From the NCBI RefSeq assembly GCF_000213175.1, contig NW_009799179.1, positions 6,929,981 through 6,993,980 of the forward strand: a stretch of DNA of 64,000 nucleotides. The letters run 5' to 3'. A model generated the notes under the pieces. That model saw only the letters and a list, made by a program, of their open reading frames with translations. It did not search any database and was not told where the DNA came from. Positions 45,427 through 57,331 of this stretch are shown in pieces. Each line of letters starts with the position of its first letter. The stretch's first letter is position 1. Both the position numbers and the translations under genes were made by a program. Origin of the DNA: Neurospora tetrasperma FGSC 2508 (lineage: Eukaryota > Ascomycota > Sordariomycetes > Sordariales > Sordariaceae).

Positions 45427-45530
45427 TTTTTGCTGTCCGTTTGGGTTTTGTCGTGTCCGGCGGTTTTGTCGCCAACTCTGTGGAGCAGAGTTGGAGACCC
45501 GACAGGAACCTGGACCCCTCTCCAACAAGT
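45427..45530 (-). repeat. Right arm of 104-bp inverted repeat
   Basis: Perfect reverse complement of 39938-40041, including the internal 9-bp hairpin. Confidence 0.95.
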
Positions 45531-46165
45531 ACCTACCTCTAGGTGGTTTGTCTTCGTTGTATCTTCCACTTAGTGACAAGCGGACAGCCAACAGAACTAG
45601 AGGTAGTGTAATGGACGCCGTGGAGAGCTCAGCCAGGGACTCAGGGGCAACACACACGTGGCTTGGGCTGACACAGCCCCACGCCAGCTGCTACCAACTG
45701 CAAAGTTACAGCGCCCCTCTCTGGGGAAATTGGAGCTACCTGGAACAACTACCTACCATTTGTTATCCATGTCGCTCGTCGCATCGCTTGATTGAATAGT
45801 TCAAGGACAGCTCTCTAATACGAACAACGCCACAACCATTGAGCGGTCAATATCAAAGTAGGGACTATTTATATCCATGTCTACTCAAGGTGCTCATTGA
45901 CTCGCAGGCTTCCCGCATATAATCGAACACACTATCGGACAGCGTTTGCGCCGAGTCAACACGAAATCGAGCCATCGTGAACCTTGAAGGACCGATCTTA
46001 CCCAAGACGAGGTCAACCATCATCTGCGACATCGAAAAAGGTCACACCGGATGAACGAACCTTGAATCAGTGACGCTTCGAAGTAAAACACATTTTTCTC
46101 GCGACTCCCACGTCATAATCACAGCTCGGTTATGCTCTGAAGTGCGGCGCACCTTAGCTTGGAAG
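45531..46165. other. Promoter region of GUP1, next to the AT-rich block
   Basis: Normal-GC DNA of 635 bp separates the block from GUP1. An in-frame frame upstream of the GUP1 start is open to about 46070 but lacks family similarity. Confidence 0.4.
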
Positions 46166-48132
46166 ATGGGAGGAGGCATCCTCGGCTTCATTCGAAGCAT
46201 ATACCAACTAGACACGCTCGACACACGATTCACAACACCTTCGTCCGTCCCATACAAGCTTGCGGCCGAGGCGAGAAACGATCCACATGGAGCACAAGAG
46301 GGCGGCTTGAGCAAGGGAAAGAAAGCAGAGAGATCAAAATGGAGCACACCCGAGTTCTACCTATACTACTTGGTGTTCTTGGTTGCGGTTCCTTACATGT
46401 TTTGGGTTCCTTTTGAAGTGTCCAGGGAATCCGACCCAAGGTACCCAAAGTTCCAGCGCTATCTGTCAGGCGGCTGGATGCTGGGTCGCAAGGTTGATGT
46501 ATCGGACAGCCAGCTACGAACGATTAGGGGAAAGATACCGCATATTTTTGGACTACTCGTTGTGCAGCCGCTCTTGCGCCGAGTTTGGAAGCTATTCAAG
46601 CCCACACGACTTGAGCCTGGTGCCTCTGAAACATCGCCCAGAGCTGCCGAGGCGCGGCTAGAGCAGCGCATATCGTTTGATGCCTTCTTTGGTGCTATTC
46701 TCCTCACAGCCCTCCACGGAACTAGCGGGCTTAAAATCCTAGGTCTCTTGTGGTTGAATTACCAAATCGCAACTAGGCTCCCGAGAAAGGTTGTCCCATG
46801 GGCGACATGGATCTTCAACCTCTACATCTTGGTGACTATGAAAGTCTACGATGGTTACAGATTCAAGACGTTTGTGAACTTGATTCCCTTTGCGCCAGAT
46901 AGCCTGCTTGATCTTGCTTCTTGGATGGACAGCCAACAAGGACTCCTGAACCGGTGGCACATTCTCTTCAACATCACCATTCTCCGACTGATCAGCTTCA
47001 ACCTCGATTATGCCTGGATGACGGACAGACAGGGCGGCAGTCCCATCGAGGTACGAATTCCTGGGCTTACTTTCCAGTTTGCGCTCATGCTAACGCACCA
47101 AAGAAGAAGCAACTAGACCCTGCCAGCCTTTCCGAACGCGACCGTGTCGGCACTCCAGCGCCCAAGAGTAACTACTCCTTCCGCAACTACTTCGCTTACG
47201 CCATCTACGCCCCGTTGTACCTGGCCGGCCCGATCCTGACCTTCAACGACTACATCTCGCAGTGCCGATACAAGTCCGCCAGTATCGAACTTTCGCGCAC
47301 CGTCAAGTACGGCATCCGGTGTCTGCTCGTACTCCTTGCCATGGAGTTCGTGCTGCACTTCAATTATGTCAACGCCATCTCCAACGCGCGGCCTGACTGG
47401 TCCACGTACACGCCCGCCCAGATCGCCCTGCTCTCCTTCTTTAAGCTGCACATCATCTGGCTGAAGCTGCTGGTTCCCTGGCGCCTCTTCCGCTTCTGGG
47501 CCCTGGTGGACGGAATCGACCCACCCGAGAACATGCTGCGGTGCGTGAGCGACAACTACAGCACTCTGTCCTTCTGGCGCTCCTGGCACCGCTCCTTCTA
47601 TCGATGGACGCTCCGCTACATCTACATCCCGTTAGGTGGATCTAACTTTAGGACGCTTGTTAGCTCGGCATACTCGATTATCACGTACCTGGCCGTGTTC
47701 ATGTTCGTGGCCATCTGGCACGACGTGGATTTCCAGCTGCTTGTGTGGAGCTGGCTTATTGTCGCGTTCTTCCTGCCCGAGATTGCCGCCGGTTATCTGT
47801 TCCCGCGTAAGAAGTGGGAGGGCAGGCCGACGGCGTACAGAATGCTGTGCTGCGTGGGCGCGGTCGGAAACGTGTTGATGATGATCAGCGCGAACGTAGT
47901 GGGCTTTGGCGGTGGGGTTGATGCTATGAAGGCTCTTTGGGAGGGCCTGTTTAGAGGGTTGTCTGGTACGTTGCTTCACTGCTTGCTTGCCTGACTGGAC
48001 TGGTGCACTAACTTGCTTCGTCTAGGCATCTCTTTTCTCACAGGCTCATGCATTGCCCTGTTCGTTGGCATTCAGGTCATGTTTGAGATCAGGCAGTCGG
48101 AGTTGAGGAAGGGCATTGACTTGAAGTGCTGA
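46166..48132 (+). CDS. GUP1: Gup1, MBOAT-family O-acyltransferase
   Basis: Three exons (46166-47050, 47104-47965, 48026-48132) give 617 residues. MBOAT hallmarks are all present: many hydrophobic membrane segments, SFWRSWHRSFYRWTLRYIYIP with PLGG, and the conserved asparagine/histidine part LAVFMFVAIWHDVDFQLLVW, whose His is the catalytic residue of the superfamily. The N-terminus (LDTLDTRFTTPSS, YLYYLVFLVAVPYMF) and SFNLDYAWM are typical of Gup1. In yeast, Gup1 sits in the ER and remodels the lipid of GPI anchors by adding C26 fatty acid; loss changes wall and membrane. The acceptor before exon 2 lies in AAGAAGAAG, so its exact base is ambiguous by a codon. The gene starts only 635 bp from the RIP-like block but shows no RIP-type damage. 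Confidence 0.92.
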
Positions 48133-48584
48133 GTGGTATGTGTGGGTATGCGGTCCGTGATTGTTTTCGTCCAGGTGAAAATGTCATGGTTTGCAGTATA
48201 TACCACGAGTTCAACAGGATAGACGAGGATAGATGTACTTGGGAAGCAATTACATGCGGAATGTCAAGATGGGTTTTTCTTAGCTCTTGAAAAAAAAAAT
48301 CATGATTCTTTATGTAAAGATATTTAAGTATATCGATGGTGTCTTTCGTTTGGAGGGGCTGTGTGCCGTTGACCTGACTGTGCCAATGCCATCATGATAC
48401 CTGCCCTGGGGTTGCTACTTTACGTAGTTAGCACTCTTGGGAAAGGGGTCTCGAGGACCTAGTCCAGGGTCCCCTGAGGAGAAGGCAGGTGATATCCCAT
48501 TCCTATTTACAGCGCGGCAATAAGCCCTTTCGGGAAGCGGAACAAATTGGGTCAAAGCTGGTTGTAACCGCCCTAAGGAACACC

Positions 48585-48626
<42 letters not shown>

Positions 48627-50462
48627 GCAGAGTTCCATTGCATTGCGGCTATGCGCACCAAGCTGTTATAGAATTTGTACGTACTCCAAATTGGCGCATA
48701 TGATGGCGGTAATGAAGCAAACTTACAATGGAACATCCAAACCAATGCACGTAGTAGCAAATCCGTCATGTATCATAACCCAATTTAACTGGTTGTTACA
48801 TGAATGAATGGATGAAAACGACTGCAAGATAAATGTGGAAATGAAAGTCTGGCCGAACAAACGTGGAATTGGCCGAGGAAGGGACAGCAACCGAGCTGCA
48901 TACTTTTGCGAGGTTGGCTCCTTCCTTGTACTGCGTAGGCGCCGGGAAATGTAGATCCCCAAAGCGGAAAAGAAAACGAAGGCAAAGCGGGCATGCCCAA
49001 GAGGCTCGAGGGGGGACTCGACCTGACCTCTCTGGCTGAAGGCAAAGTACGGAACTGCTGTTGGTTCTCTCATGTGAGTCCAACTGAACTAAAAGTAGAT
49101 GTCCGTGACATTTGCTAGTCGAAATCGACGGGGATATGACAGTGACAGTGCTCACTCACATGTGGAAAAGAAAGTCGGAATGTCCAGTGTCTGATCTCCC
49201 AGGGGCACGGTTGGCTTCCCACAGCTGCATCCAGTTGCATGTGCCCTGGAGATACCGGACCAATCTCGACCGGACAGCGTCTCCCATTGCAGTCACCCAG
49301 CTCCAGGGGCAGGGACGGCCCAGGGACCGCGCCAGGAACCGGACGGGAATGCTCGATGGGGCCCGGCCAGATGCTCCATTTCGATAGACCTGGATTCCCT
49401 CCCCTGGGTACTACTGGCTTGCCCTCCGCTCTCATTCGACGCCGGCTCACCTGAGCTTCATTTTATTTTCCCCAGCTTTTCTGCTATCACTGTTTGCCGG
49501 TGTCTAGGCAAGGACATTTTCCAGGCGCCATGGGTCGTCAGCTCTCAGGTAGTGCTATGAAATTCCTCGCTTCGCTTGCGAATTCGACCTGTCTTTGTTC
49601 TCCTTTTCACCAACAACTCGCGGTTGAACTGTCCATGCCTGGACGCGATTTGTGAAGCGCTTCTTCCTTTTGCCGCGTCCGTTACGCATTCCTTGAAAGT
49701 TCCAAACCACTTGCATCGGATGACGACTTGACCGCCGTGCGTCTCACCCACAACCACCAAATACGCCAACAACGCCATAAAGACCGACCATTACCCGGAA
49801 GGACCGTGATTTACACCTCTGCCGATCTGACCCCTCCGATTCCCACCCTGATAGTCCTGATAGTCCTGATAATCCAGCTCCCGCCGCCTTTTGCCGACAA
49901 CTGGATAGCCCAGAGCCCACCGCGACGGCATTCCTTACCTTACGCTACCTACCTTACACGTAGTACAGCATCGCGGTTCGACATCAGGCACACGGTCCGG
50001 TTCGATATCGCGATTGACGGGAAGGCGTTCAATCCGAACTTCAGGCTCGCCCAGTTTCCACTGCCGACCCGCCCTGTCCGTCTGACAGCTGCACCTGTCC
50101 CACTGAAGGAGGGTCCTCAGCTCGCTGAGATTGCGGGTACCTGCAGCACTGAGTGCATCTGCAGTGGGTGATTGCCAGCGCCGGCCCGGTGCACTGGCTT
50201 CGTTCGGCCTGGCAGATCCGTTCCCAAATTGGCCATTCCCTTTGACGGAACGTTCACCGTACCACGCCATCGTCTACACCTCCACGCGTTCATCCCACAC
50301 GCTGCCGTCGCTGTCGATCGCCGCCACAGAGAAGTCAAACGAACCCCGTCGCCTGCGAGGCCCATGGGAAGCTCGCAGTTCGGGCTCCTCATCGGTGCTA
50401 TTTTTGATTGCCTATCTCAAGTTTGAACCCTAGTGGTTTTATCCACACCACAAGTGCCTATC
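48133..50462. other. Long intergenic stretch
   Basis: About 2.3 kb without a supported gene. It holds a 39-T run (48587-48625) and, from about 49450, CT-rich and CA-rich DNA leading into the next gene, probably its long 5' UTR and promoter. Frames of up to 147 codons here have no motif. Confidence 0.4.
48587..48625 (+). repeat. Poly(T) run of 39
   Basis: Uninterrupted T39. It could be slippage or the 3' tail of an old retroposed copy on the minus strand, but no copied body or target duplication was found. Confidence 0.9.
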
Positions 50463-53400
50463 ATGGGCCGATCGTCACTCCTTAGTCCGGATGGCCAGTT
50501 TCCCATCGTCCTGATTCCGGACAATGAAGGGACCGAGGACGCAGGGACAGCCACCAACTCGGACGCAGAACCAACCGAGTCGTACAGGCACAGAAAAAAA
50601 ATAAACTACGGGAACGAACGACAGCAGCGCCAGCAGCCGCAGCCACAAGCGCAACCGCGACCACCACCAGCGCCCCGTCATCCCATTCCGTTCATGCAAG
50701 AAGCCTTTGCAGAATCCCTATTCGAAGCCACCCAGGGCGGTGCGACCCCAAAACCCAAACTGCGTACCGGCGACGCCAAAACCCGTCGGGAGCAGTTGTT
50801 GGAGCAAGACAAGTCGGCCGAGCCCCCAGCGGCCCAATGGCGCTATCGTCCGGGGCAACAAACGCACGAGCTGCGTCGACTAATGTCACAAATCTCCTTC
50901 GGCGTTTATCTTTTGCTCAACGGGATGGCGAACAGTCAGATGTCGGTCGTGACAATTCTCCAAGGGCATATTGACGAGGTGGATGAGTTTCTGGAGACGG
51001 TCCTAGAGGATATTGGCCTGGCAACCAAAGATTTGAACGAGCGCATCATTCATCTAAGGTTGCCGATGGATAACATGGAGCTTTTCGAACGGATGCTGGA
51101 GGATCGCAACTTTCGGCTTAGAATGATCGAAGGAAACGAGAAAATCGAGCATATCGTGGCCCGGACACAGGTCGCCCTTCAGCAAATCATGAATGATATT
51201 GCCGAAGGACTGGAGTCTACGAGGGATTTTACTATGTATCTGGCGGAACAGCAGCACGGTCGCTGGCGGAAAGAGCGCCCAGACGTAATCGACATATTTG
51301 ATGCAATGAAGGGAAATACCGATGGGTGGTTTCAAGCGTTTATGGACTTGGAAGAGAAGGGCAATGCTCTAAATAGAGTAATTGTCCAGTTGATTGGCAT
51401 CATTTCCGAGATGGAGCGGAGGGCGGGTGAAGTGAGCCGAAAGACACGAGTGAGTGTCCTCTATCTATAACAAGGATGCTGCATTCCATACCAAATGCCT
51501 TTTGTTTTTGCTGACATCCTCCCAGTTCACCATCGAGCCTTTCACATCACCGCGTCATAGCCCCCATGCATCCGACGCATCCTCGGTTACAACACCCCCG
51601 ACGTCTCCCATCGCCAAAACTCCAAATACACCCCCTCGCTTATCGTTGCGGCTCAGTTCGATCGTGGAGGGCAAGCAGTCGTCGCCAACCTCATACTTCG
51701 ATCTAAAAATTACTCGTACATCTACGCATTCAACGTCAATGGGTATCCCACCGACAGTCCAATCGAAGGAGATTACAGAAGAGGAAGGCACAGTGGAGAA
51801 TAGTGCAAATAGGTCTTCAACAGAACTGGAACTTCCAATACAGTCTCCGCCCCCGCCAGCCCGAAACCCTCACCGGCTCTCTAAGCCCGCTCCTTCTCAA
51901 TCTGCGCTATATCAGCTTGAGACAGCTGAGAACAAGGAAGAAACCAACGAGGAGGAGAAGGAGGATGAGGAGGAGGAAGAAGAAGGAGATGGAGAAGAAG
52001 AAAAGGATGAAGAAGAAGAAGATGATGATAATGAAGAAGAAGTAGAAGACGAAGAAGAACAAGAAGAAGAAGAACCGGTCTACCTCCTTCAGCCCAAAAC
52101 GTATACACCACAAACATCACCTCTTCCCTCTCCTCGCGTGTTCGACCGCCCGAAGCCGAAGGATGAACCGGTCAGCTACAAGCCGGAATTACCGGTGCCC
52201 ATTATTGGAAAGCCGAAGGAACAGACATTGGAGGCGAAGGCGTATTGTCAGGAACCGACATTGGAGGCAAAAGTGTATACTCAGAAACCGACAGTGGAGG
52301 CAAAGGTCTATACTCAGAAACCGACATTGGAGGCAAAGGTGTATAGTCGGGAACCGACCTTGGAGGCAAAAGTGTATACTCAGGAACCGACATTGGAGGC
52401 AAAGGTCTATACTCAGAAACCGACATTGGAGGCAAAGGTGTATAGTCGGGAACCGACATTGGAGGCAAAAGTGTATACTCAGGAACCGACATTGGAGGCA
52501 AAGGTGTATAATCCACGTGCAGCACAACCCCAGCCTAGGCCACAACCTTCGAAGCCAACGTTAGCTCAGGCTGATACGAGAGATTCAAGACCAGCTTCAA
52601 AGCAAAGCCACAGGACGATACCAGAGTCACACCAGTTGAGACCGCAACCTTCGAGGCCCAAATTGGCTCCAGTCGAGACAAGAGACTCCAGACCGACATC
52701 AAAGCAAAGCCACAGAACTTCGCCGGAATCATTGCCAGAGGTTGTAGTCCATCCTGGGCAAGAATCCTCATTCAGACGACGAGTTTCACAGAAGACGACA
52801 CCGCCGGACTCGATACATATACCTCGACCCGACTCACCAGAGTATCGAGACTCGTTATTCCCAACGTCCAGAACGTACCAGACATCAGATTCTGCTTATG
52901 GATCGGACATGGAGCGACCACATGTCAACTCAATTGCATCATTCGATACAGTTGCCGACTTCCCGCCGCCGCCAGCAATCATGCACCCCGGATTTGTCTC
53001 TTCACCTCACTCAGAGAGCGGAATGCAGTTTTGGCGCCCTGTCCAGGCGAGCCCGCACTCTCCTTTGCAACAAAGACCGCACACTTCAGGAACCCAGTAT
53101 AGTGCGCAGGGGCAACAATCGACCTCATATCAGTCGCCATACCAGTCCCCACAACAACCACTCGGTCACCTTCACCAGGTGCCGCCACGGAACCTCCCTT
53201 CTGCTATGGGCATGAGCGTGAGGAGCAACATGACGACAGGAACGACAGCGAACCAGGAGACAAACAGTGGAAAATCACTGAAGAAAAAGCGAAGCGCGTT
53301 TGGGTGGCTGAAGAAGGCGTTCGCGCTGGACGAAGAGGAGCGTGCCGCTTTTGAGGCGAGAAGACAGATGGAGACGAGGAATCTCTACTATGATGGTAGA

Positions 53401-53529
53401 AGTGCCCAGTTCTTGGACGGGAAACGGATACAGGCTCCACTGCCTCGTCACCCTGGACCATACCAGCATGGGCCGTATCAGTCTCAACAGTTTCAACAGT
53501 CTGGGCAGTTTCCTCCCGGACAGTTCTGA
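50463..53529 (+). CDS. Unknown fungal protein: helical N-terminal domain, acidic stretch and 11-residue tandem repeat
   Basis: Two exons (50463-51449, 51526-53529) give 996 residues. After a Gln/Pro-rich start, residues 130-330 are strongly helical (LRRLMSQISFGVYLLLNGM, VVTILQGHIDEVDEFLETVL, MDNMELFERMLEDRNFRL) and probably form a coiled-coil domain. Then follows disordered sequence: an almost pure Glu/Asp tract (52 residues at about 51940-52078), nine copies of TLEAKVYTQKP (52225-52512), Ser/Pro-rich DNA, and near the C-terminus KKKRSAFGWLKKAFALDEEERAAFEARR, a basic helix and likely conserved tail. No family recognised. It could be a scaffold or polarity protein, but that is inference. The start at 50463 is the first ATG in the frame. 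Confidence 0.72.
52225..52512 (+). repeat. 33-bp coding minisatellite
   Basis: Nine units of 33 bp encode TLEAKVYTQKP variants inside the protein at 50463-53529. Units 4-5 and 7-8 read YSREP then YTQEP, showing a 99-bp higher-order duplication. Confidence 0.92.
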
Positions 53530-54479
53530 GATCTTGAGGGGAAAACGAAGGAAAGAAAGGAAAAGAAAGGAAAAGACGGAAAATGGCAGGCATGAGGCTG
53601 GCCATCCGGGGCTAAGGAACCCAAGTCCATATGTGAGGAAAGCAACTTTGGTTACTTGTAAAGGTTGCTGGATTACTGTGACCTCATTGAGCGGCAAACA
53701 TGACGGGCATCTTCATACTTGTTGAAGTTGAAGGAAAAGGGGAAAGATACCAATTGCATGGCGCGGCGTGTTAGGCGATTCTTGCATTTACTTTTTGCGC
53801 TTGTATAAACTTGTGTTCTACTTAATTCTTGGTCGAACATGCAACTGATTTATATCTGCACGTATCTACGGCAGCACTTGTTGATCGCAAGTTTGAATAG
53901 CCCATGGCGTTTTGGTTGGGTTATGGCTGCCAGTTTGCTTCCATTACAACTGAGGCTCGAGCGACCAATGGTAAAAGTCCGGGATACGATCGGCTACAGC
54001 TGTGGGGTGGCCCGGGATTTCGCAGTTCTGTTTAGTCACTTTTGCAAAACGCGAATTTTCCGAGGAAACAAATAACATTGTAGTTCCGAACGAACTTGAT
54101 GAGTCCGCAAGCAGATGCTTACGACTGCAGTCCCAGGGAGCCGAACACTAATACTCTGAAGGGCAACAATGGTGACATTAGCATACATCCGCCGATCGGC
54201 GTTGGATTTAAAAGACAGTATCATATATCTTCATGAATTGCAAATGTACCCGCAACTGTCACGGACCCATCTTTATGGAATTCGAAAGAACAGGACTACA
54301 TATTCTTCACATGTTTCTTCCCTGGGATTTGCTACCAACCCTAACCCTTGCATGAGCCATCCCGTTACATAAGCTCCCCAAAATTTTGACCTCATCCCGT
54401 CATCGCGAAACTTTTCTTCCCCTCCAATCCTCCGTTTGCCTCCATCATCGCCCTTCGTCCCACCCTCCAATCAACCACC
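53530..54479. other. Intergenic: promoter of BUD27
   Basis: There is no gene-like signal. A telobox (AACCCTAACCC, 54337-54347) lies 133 bp before the BUD27 start, followed by a CT-rich tract. Confidence 0.45.
54337..54347 (+). promoter_or_regulatory. Telobox AACCCTAACCC upstream of BUD27
   Basis: The 11-bp match lies 133 bp before the ATG, within the normal promoter distance. Such motifs are known in promoters of fungal translation genes, which suits the role of Bud27 in RNA polymerase assembly and translation. Confidence 0.5.
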
Positions 54480-56366
54480 ATGGCAGTATCAAGAGACCAT
54501 CTTGCCGATCTTGACCGGCATATGCAGCTGCTGGAGGGCAAGGTCAACCAGCTTCACGCATCTCTGACCCACTGGCAACAAACCTACTTCGAGTATGCAG
54601 CACTCAAAGAGGAGGTGGACGGCTTGCCCAAGGACCCGTCTCCCCGCACCGAGCTTGCTCGCATCCGACGCGACTATGACGGCACTATCATCACCAAGAA
54701 AGAAATCAACGAGATTTTTGGCGAAAATGATCTCAAGGAAGCTGATCAAATTTCCAGTGTCCTCGGTCGCCGTCTCGATTACGTTGAGAAGAACGTCGAT
54801 ACGCTGACGAAGCTTGTTGAAACGGAGGAAAATAAACTCGCGGCGGCAAAAGTCATTGCCAACCCTGATGGCGGCACAGATGAAGAGACCGGTCTTCCCA
54901 TTACGGATATCATTGAGGAACTGGATGACGAAGATAATATCGTTCAGTACCGCCTGCAGAGCGGAGGTGAGGTCGGTAGGAGGGTCGAGGAAGCTCTCAA
55001 AAAGGCCGGCATCGAGAAGCTCCCGGAAACCCAGGCCGATCTTCCTCAGGCTCAGGCCAAATCCAACACCACACAAGAGAACCAATCAGTCGAGCAACAT
55101 CAACCTACTGCTACCTCTGCCGCTGCTGCATCTACTACCACGAGCGAATCCTCGAGCACGACTCCGATTACACCATCTACAAGCTCCGGAAAGAGTGTCA
55201 CGTTTGCCGATGATACCAAGTCCGTCGACCAATTGCCGACTACAGCTGGCAAACTCACGCAGCTCATGCAAAAGGTCAAAGAACAGGATGCAATGGATAT
55301 GTCGAAAGCTGTGATACCCAAGGACGAGTCGGAGGACGAAAGCCAGTTGCGCGCCGACATGCTCCAGTACATGCAGGAAGAAATCCATCCCATCGTTGCT
55401 GAACTCGAGATTGACGAAGGGTCCACCGAGGATGAGAATGCGGAGTGGGATGAATATGAGGACGAGCTAGAAGAGGATGACGATGATGAGGATGAGTTTG
55501 GACGCTCCAAGCATAGCGTGATCACCAGTGATTATATTCAGCGCATGCAGGAGCTTGAGAAGCGCTTGGGCTTCAAGTCTGCGTTCACTGTCGAGCGTCA
55601 GAAGCCCCAGCAACCGGATGATGAAGATCGCAAGGATGCTGGTGGCGGCTACATCACTGTTGTCAGGGAACCTCGCTCAACGCCGGTATCGGTATCGGCG
55701 CCAACACCAGCGCCGGAGAACACTCAGTCAGAGCCAACCGCCTCGTCTCTGAAGTCCAAGGGGAAGGCAAAGGAGAAGAAGGGTGTGCGGTTCGCCACAG
55801 AGCTGGACATTGCCCCTGAGGAGGAAATTCAGCCGGCTGTGCAGCCGAAGCCCGCTGCGCCAAAGGTGCCCTTAGTCAATCCTGTTGGGGGTATTGTCGA
55901 ACATGGAGCTGTGGCTAGTAACCCGACAACGCAAGAGCAGGAGCCGGAAGAGCCAGAGCCTCCCAAGCGTGTGTCACGGTTTAAGAAAGAACGAGCGTCA
56001 ACCGGGAAAGCTGCTGCTCCGGCCGCGGCATCCCCACCTCCTGGCCCGCTCCAGCTACCGCAGCGTTTCCGCGAGTCTCATTCGGCCCCTCCTGCCGAGC
56101 CCACTCCTCCCGAGGATCAAATTCTGGTCAATCAGGTTGTCGAGAGAAATGTCCTGTCTGCGCCGCAGGAGCCGGATGACATGGACGACGAGCTCCTGTA
56201 CCGGGCGGCGGCGGTTGAATACAATCGGTTGCGGAATCGCATGATCCAGAAGGAGGGAGGCTTTATGAAGCCCGAGGAGGAACAACCCGTCGTCCCGCTG
56301 GACGAGGAAGAAGGCGGTCCGCCGCGCATGAGCAGATTTAAGGCGGCTCGTTTGGCCAGATCATGA
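54480..56366 (+). CDS. BUD27: Bud27/URI-like unconventional prefoldin (DUF3835)
   Basis: A single exon of 628 residues. Residues 1-120 form an alpha-type prefoldin coiled coil (HLADLDRHMQLLEGKVNQLH, RRLDYVEKNVDTLTKLVE). The middle is acidic and disordered, with an SGKSVTFAD motif. The C-terminus carries two copies of the short SRFK motif (RVSRFKKERAS and RMSRFKAARLARS) that mark the DUF3835/Bud27 tail. Yeast Bud27 and human URI are cytoplasmic prefoldin-like proteins that bind Rpb5 and help assemble RNA polymerases I, II and III, with effects on translation. A telobox lies 133 bp upstream. It shares the polymerase theme with RPB10 and TFB3 in this window but is not linked to them. Confidence 0.82.
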   Translation: MAVSRDHLADLDRHMQLLEGKVNQLHASLTHWQQTYFEYAALKEEVDGLPKDPSPRTELARIRRDYDGTIITKKEINEIFGENDLKEADQISSVLGRRLDYVEKNVDTLTKLVETEENKLAAAKVIANPDGGTDEETGLPITDIIEELDDEDNIVQYRLQSGGEVGRRVEEALKKAGIEKLPETQADLPQAQAKSNTTQENQSVEQHQPTATSAAAASTTTSESSSTTPITPSTSSGKSVTFADDTKSVDQLPTTAGKLTQLMQKVKEQDAMDMSKAVIPKDESEDESQLRADMLQYMQEEIHPIVAELEIDEGSTEDENAEWDEYEDELEEDDDDEDEFGRSKHSVITSDYIQRMQELEKRLGFKSAFTVERQKPQQPDDEDRKDAGGGYITVVREPRSTPVSVSAPTPAPENTQSEPTASSLKSKGKAKEKKGVRFATELDIAPEEEIQPAVQPKPAAPKVPLVNPVGGIVEHGAVASNPTTQEQEPEEPEPPKRVSRFKKERASTGKAAAPAAASPPPGPLQLPQRFRESHSAPPAEPTPPEDQILVNQVVERNVLSAPQEPDDMDDELLYRAAAVEYNRLRNRMIQKEGGFMKPEEEQPVVPLDEEEGGPPRMSRFKAARLARS

Positions 56367-57331
56367 TGGCCTGGTTGATCTGATACCCCTCATGTTCTGG
56401 TCCGTCCAAGAGGTTGTCGGCAGTGTCGATTTACAGCAGGAATGAACTATATCAGCACCCTCGCTTGCCTTTTGGCATTATCTGTTCCTGACGATTTCTT
56501 GTTCGCGATCATAGGCACCACTTCTTTGTCTATCTCCCTGATCAAATTATGCGATTGTGCGTTATGGACTAACATCTAGGACACTTTCTCTTCTCGTGAA
56601 CCCTAGACCCCAAGAGACATGGTCCATCCATTGCTCTTGAAAACTTGCACTTTGAACAACAAGCTTCTTGATGCTCAGGCATATTTCGGAACGCTTATTA
56701 TTATTCATGGATTGCAGCTTTCAGTCTGCGTTCTCATTACTAGCGGTTCCAAAATTGAATCTGGATGGGCTCTCTGACGCCATGATCTTTACACCGTGGT
56801 CTCGGCGATTCGTTTCACCCATCACATCTCTTTTGCGCACTTAGTGTGTCAACCGAGTTTCATAGGTCTGCATGCATGGCAATAGATGGTTGAGATGTTA
56901 TCAGCTTATGTGTTTCGTTTTGGTTAGTCTGTGTGCATCATGTCGTGAGAAAATTTCCCGCGGTGAATGCTTCCGCATCCCGCGATTTATCCCACCACCA
57001 ACAGCAGTCCCCGAAATACTACATTCGTTCATTCAAATCCATGAAGTGTAATCTCTAGGTCATCTACTGAAGCGTATGCAGTGATTTGTCATGGGTTCGG
57101 CTATTCCAGGTATGATGTAGTCCGTGTGCGGCTGGAACAGAACATCACCACAACAGTTCAGAGAAAGTGTCCATCAACAGTACTTCACCCTGTTTGATTC
57201 AATGGAAAATAAGAACGGTCATTTTCAAGTCATTAATGCTTCGTTATCATGATCATCACCTTTTACTTCTCCTCTCCCCCAAATCCTCTCAGTATCTCCA
57301 ACTGCCCTCCCCCTTTCCTCCTTTCGCTCAT
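56367..57331. other. Intergenic between convergent genes
   Basis: This is the 3' flank of BUD27 (plus) and NudC (minus). Nothing gene-like is seen. Confidence 0.5.

Noticed and set aside
45304-45657. Frame covering the right inverted arm
   Set aside because: The same peptide arises from the left arm (near 39940-40060) because the DNA is repeated; the frame is an effect of the arm, not evidence of a gene.
52189-52545. Repetitive frames on the minus strand and in a second plus frame over the minisatellite
   Set aside because: They mirror the 33-bp coding repeat; the continuous 668-codon exon on the plus strand is the real frame.
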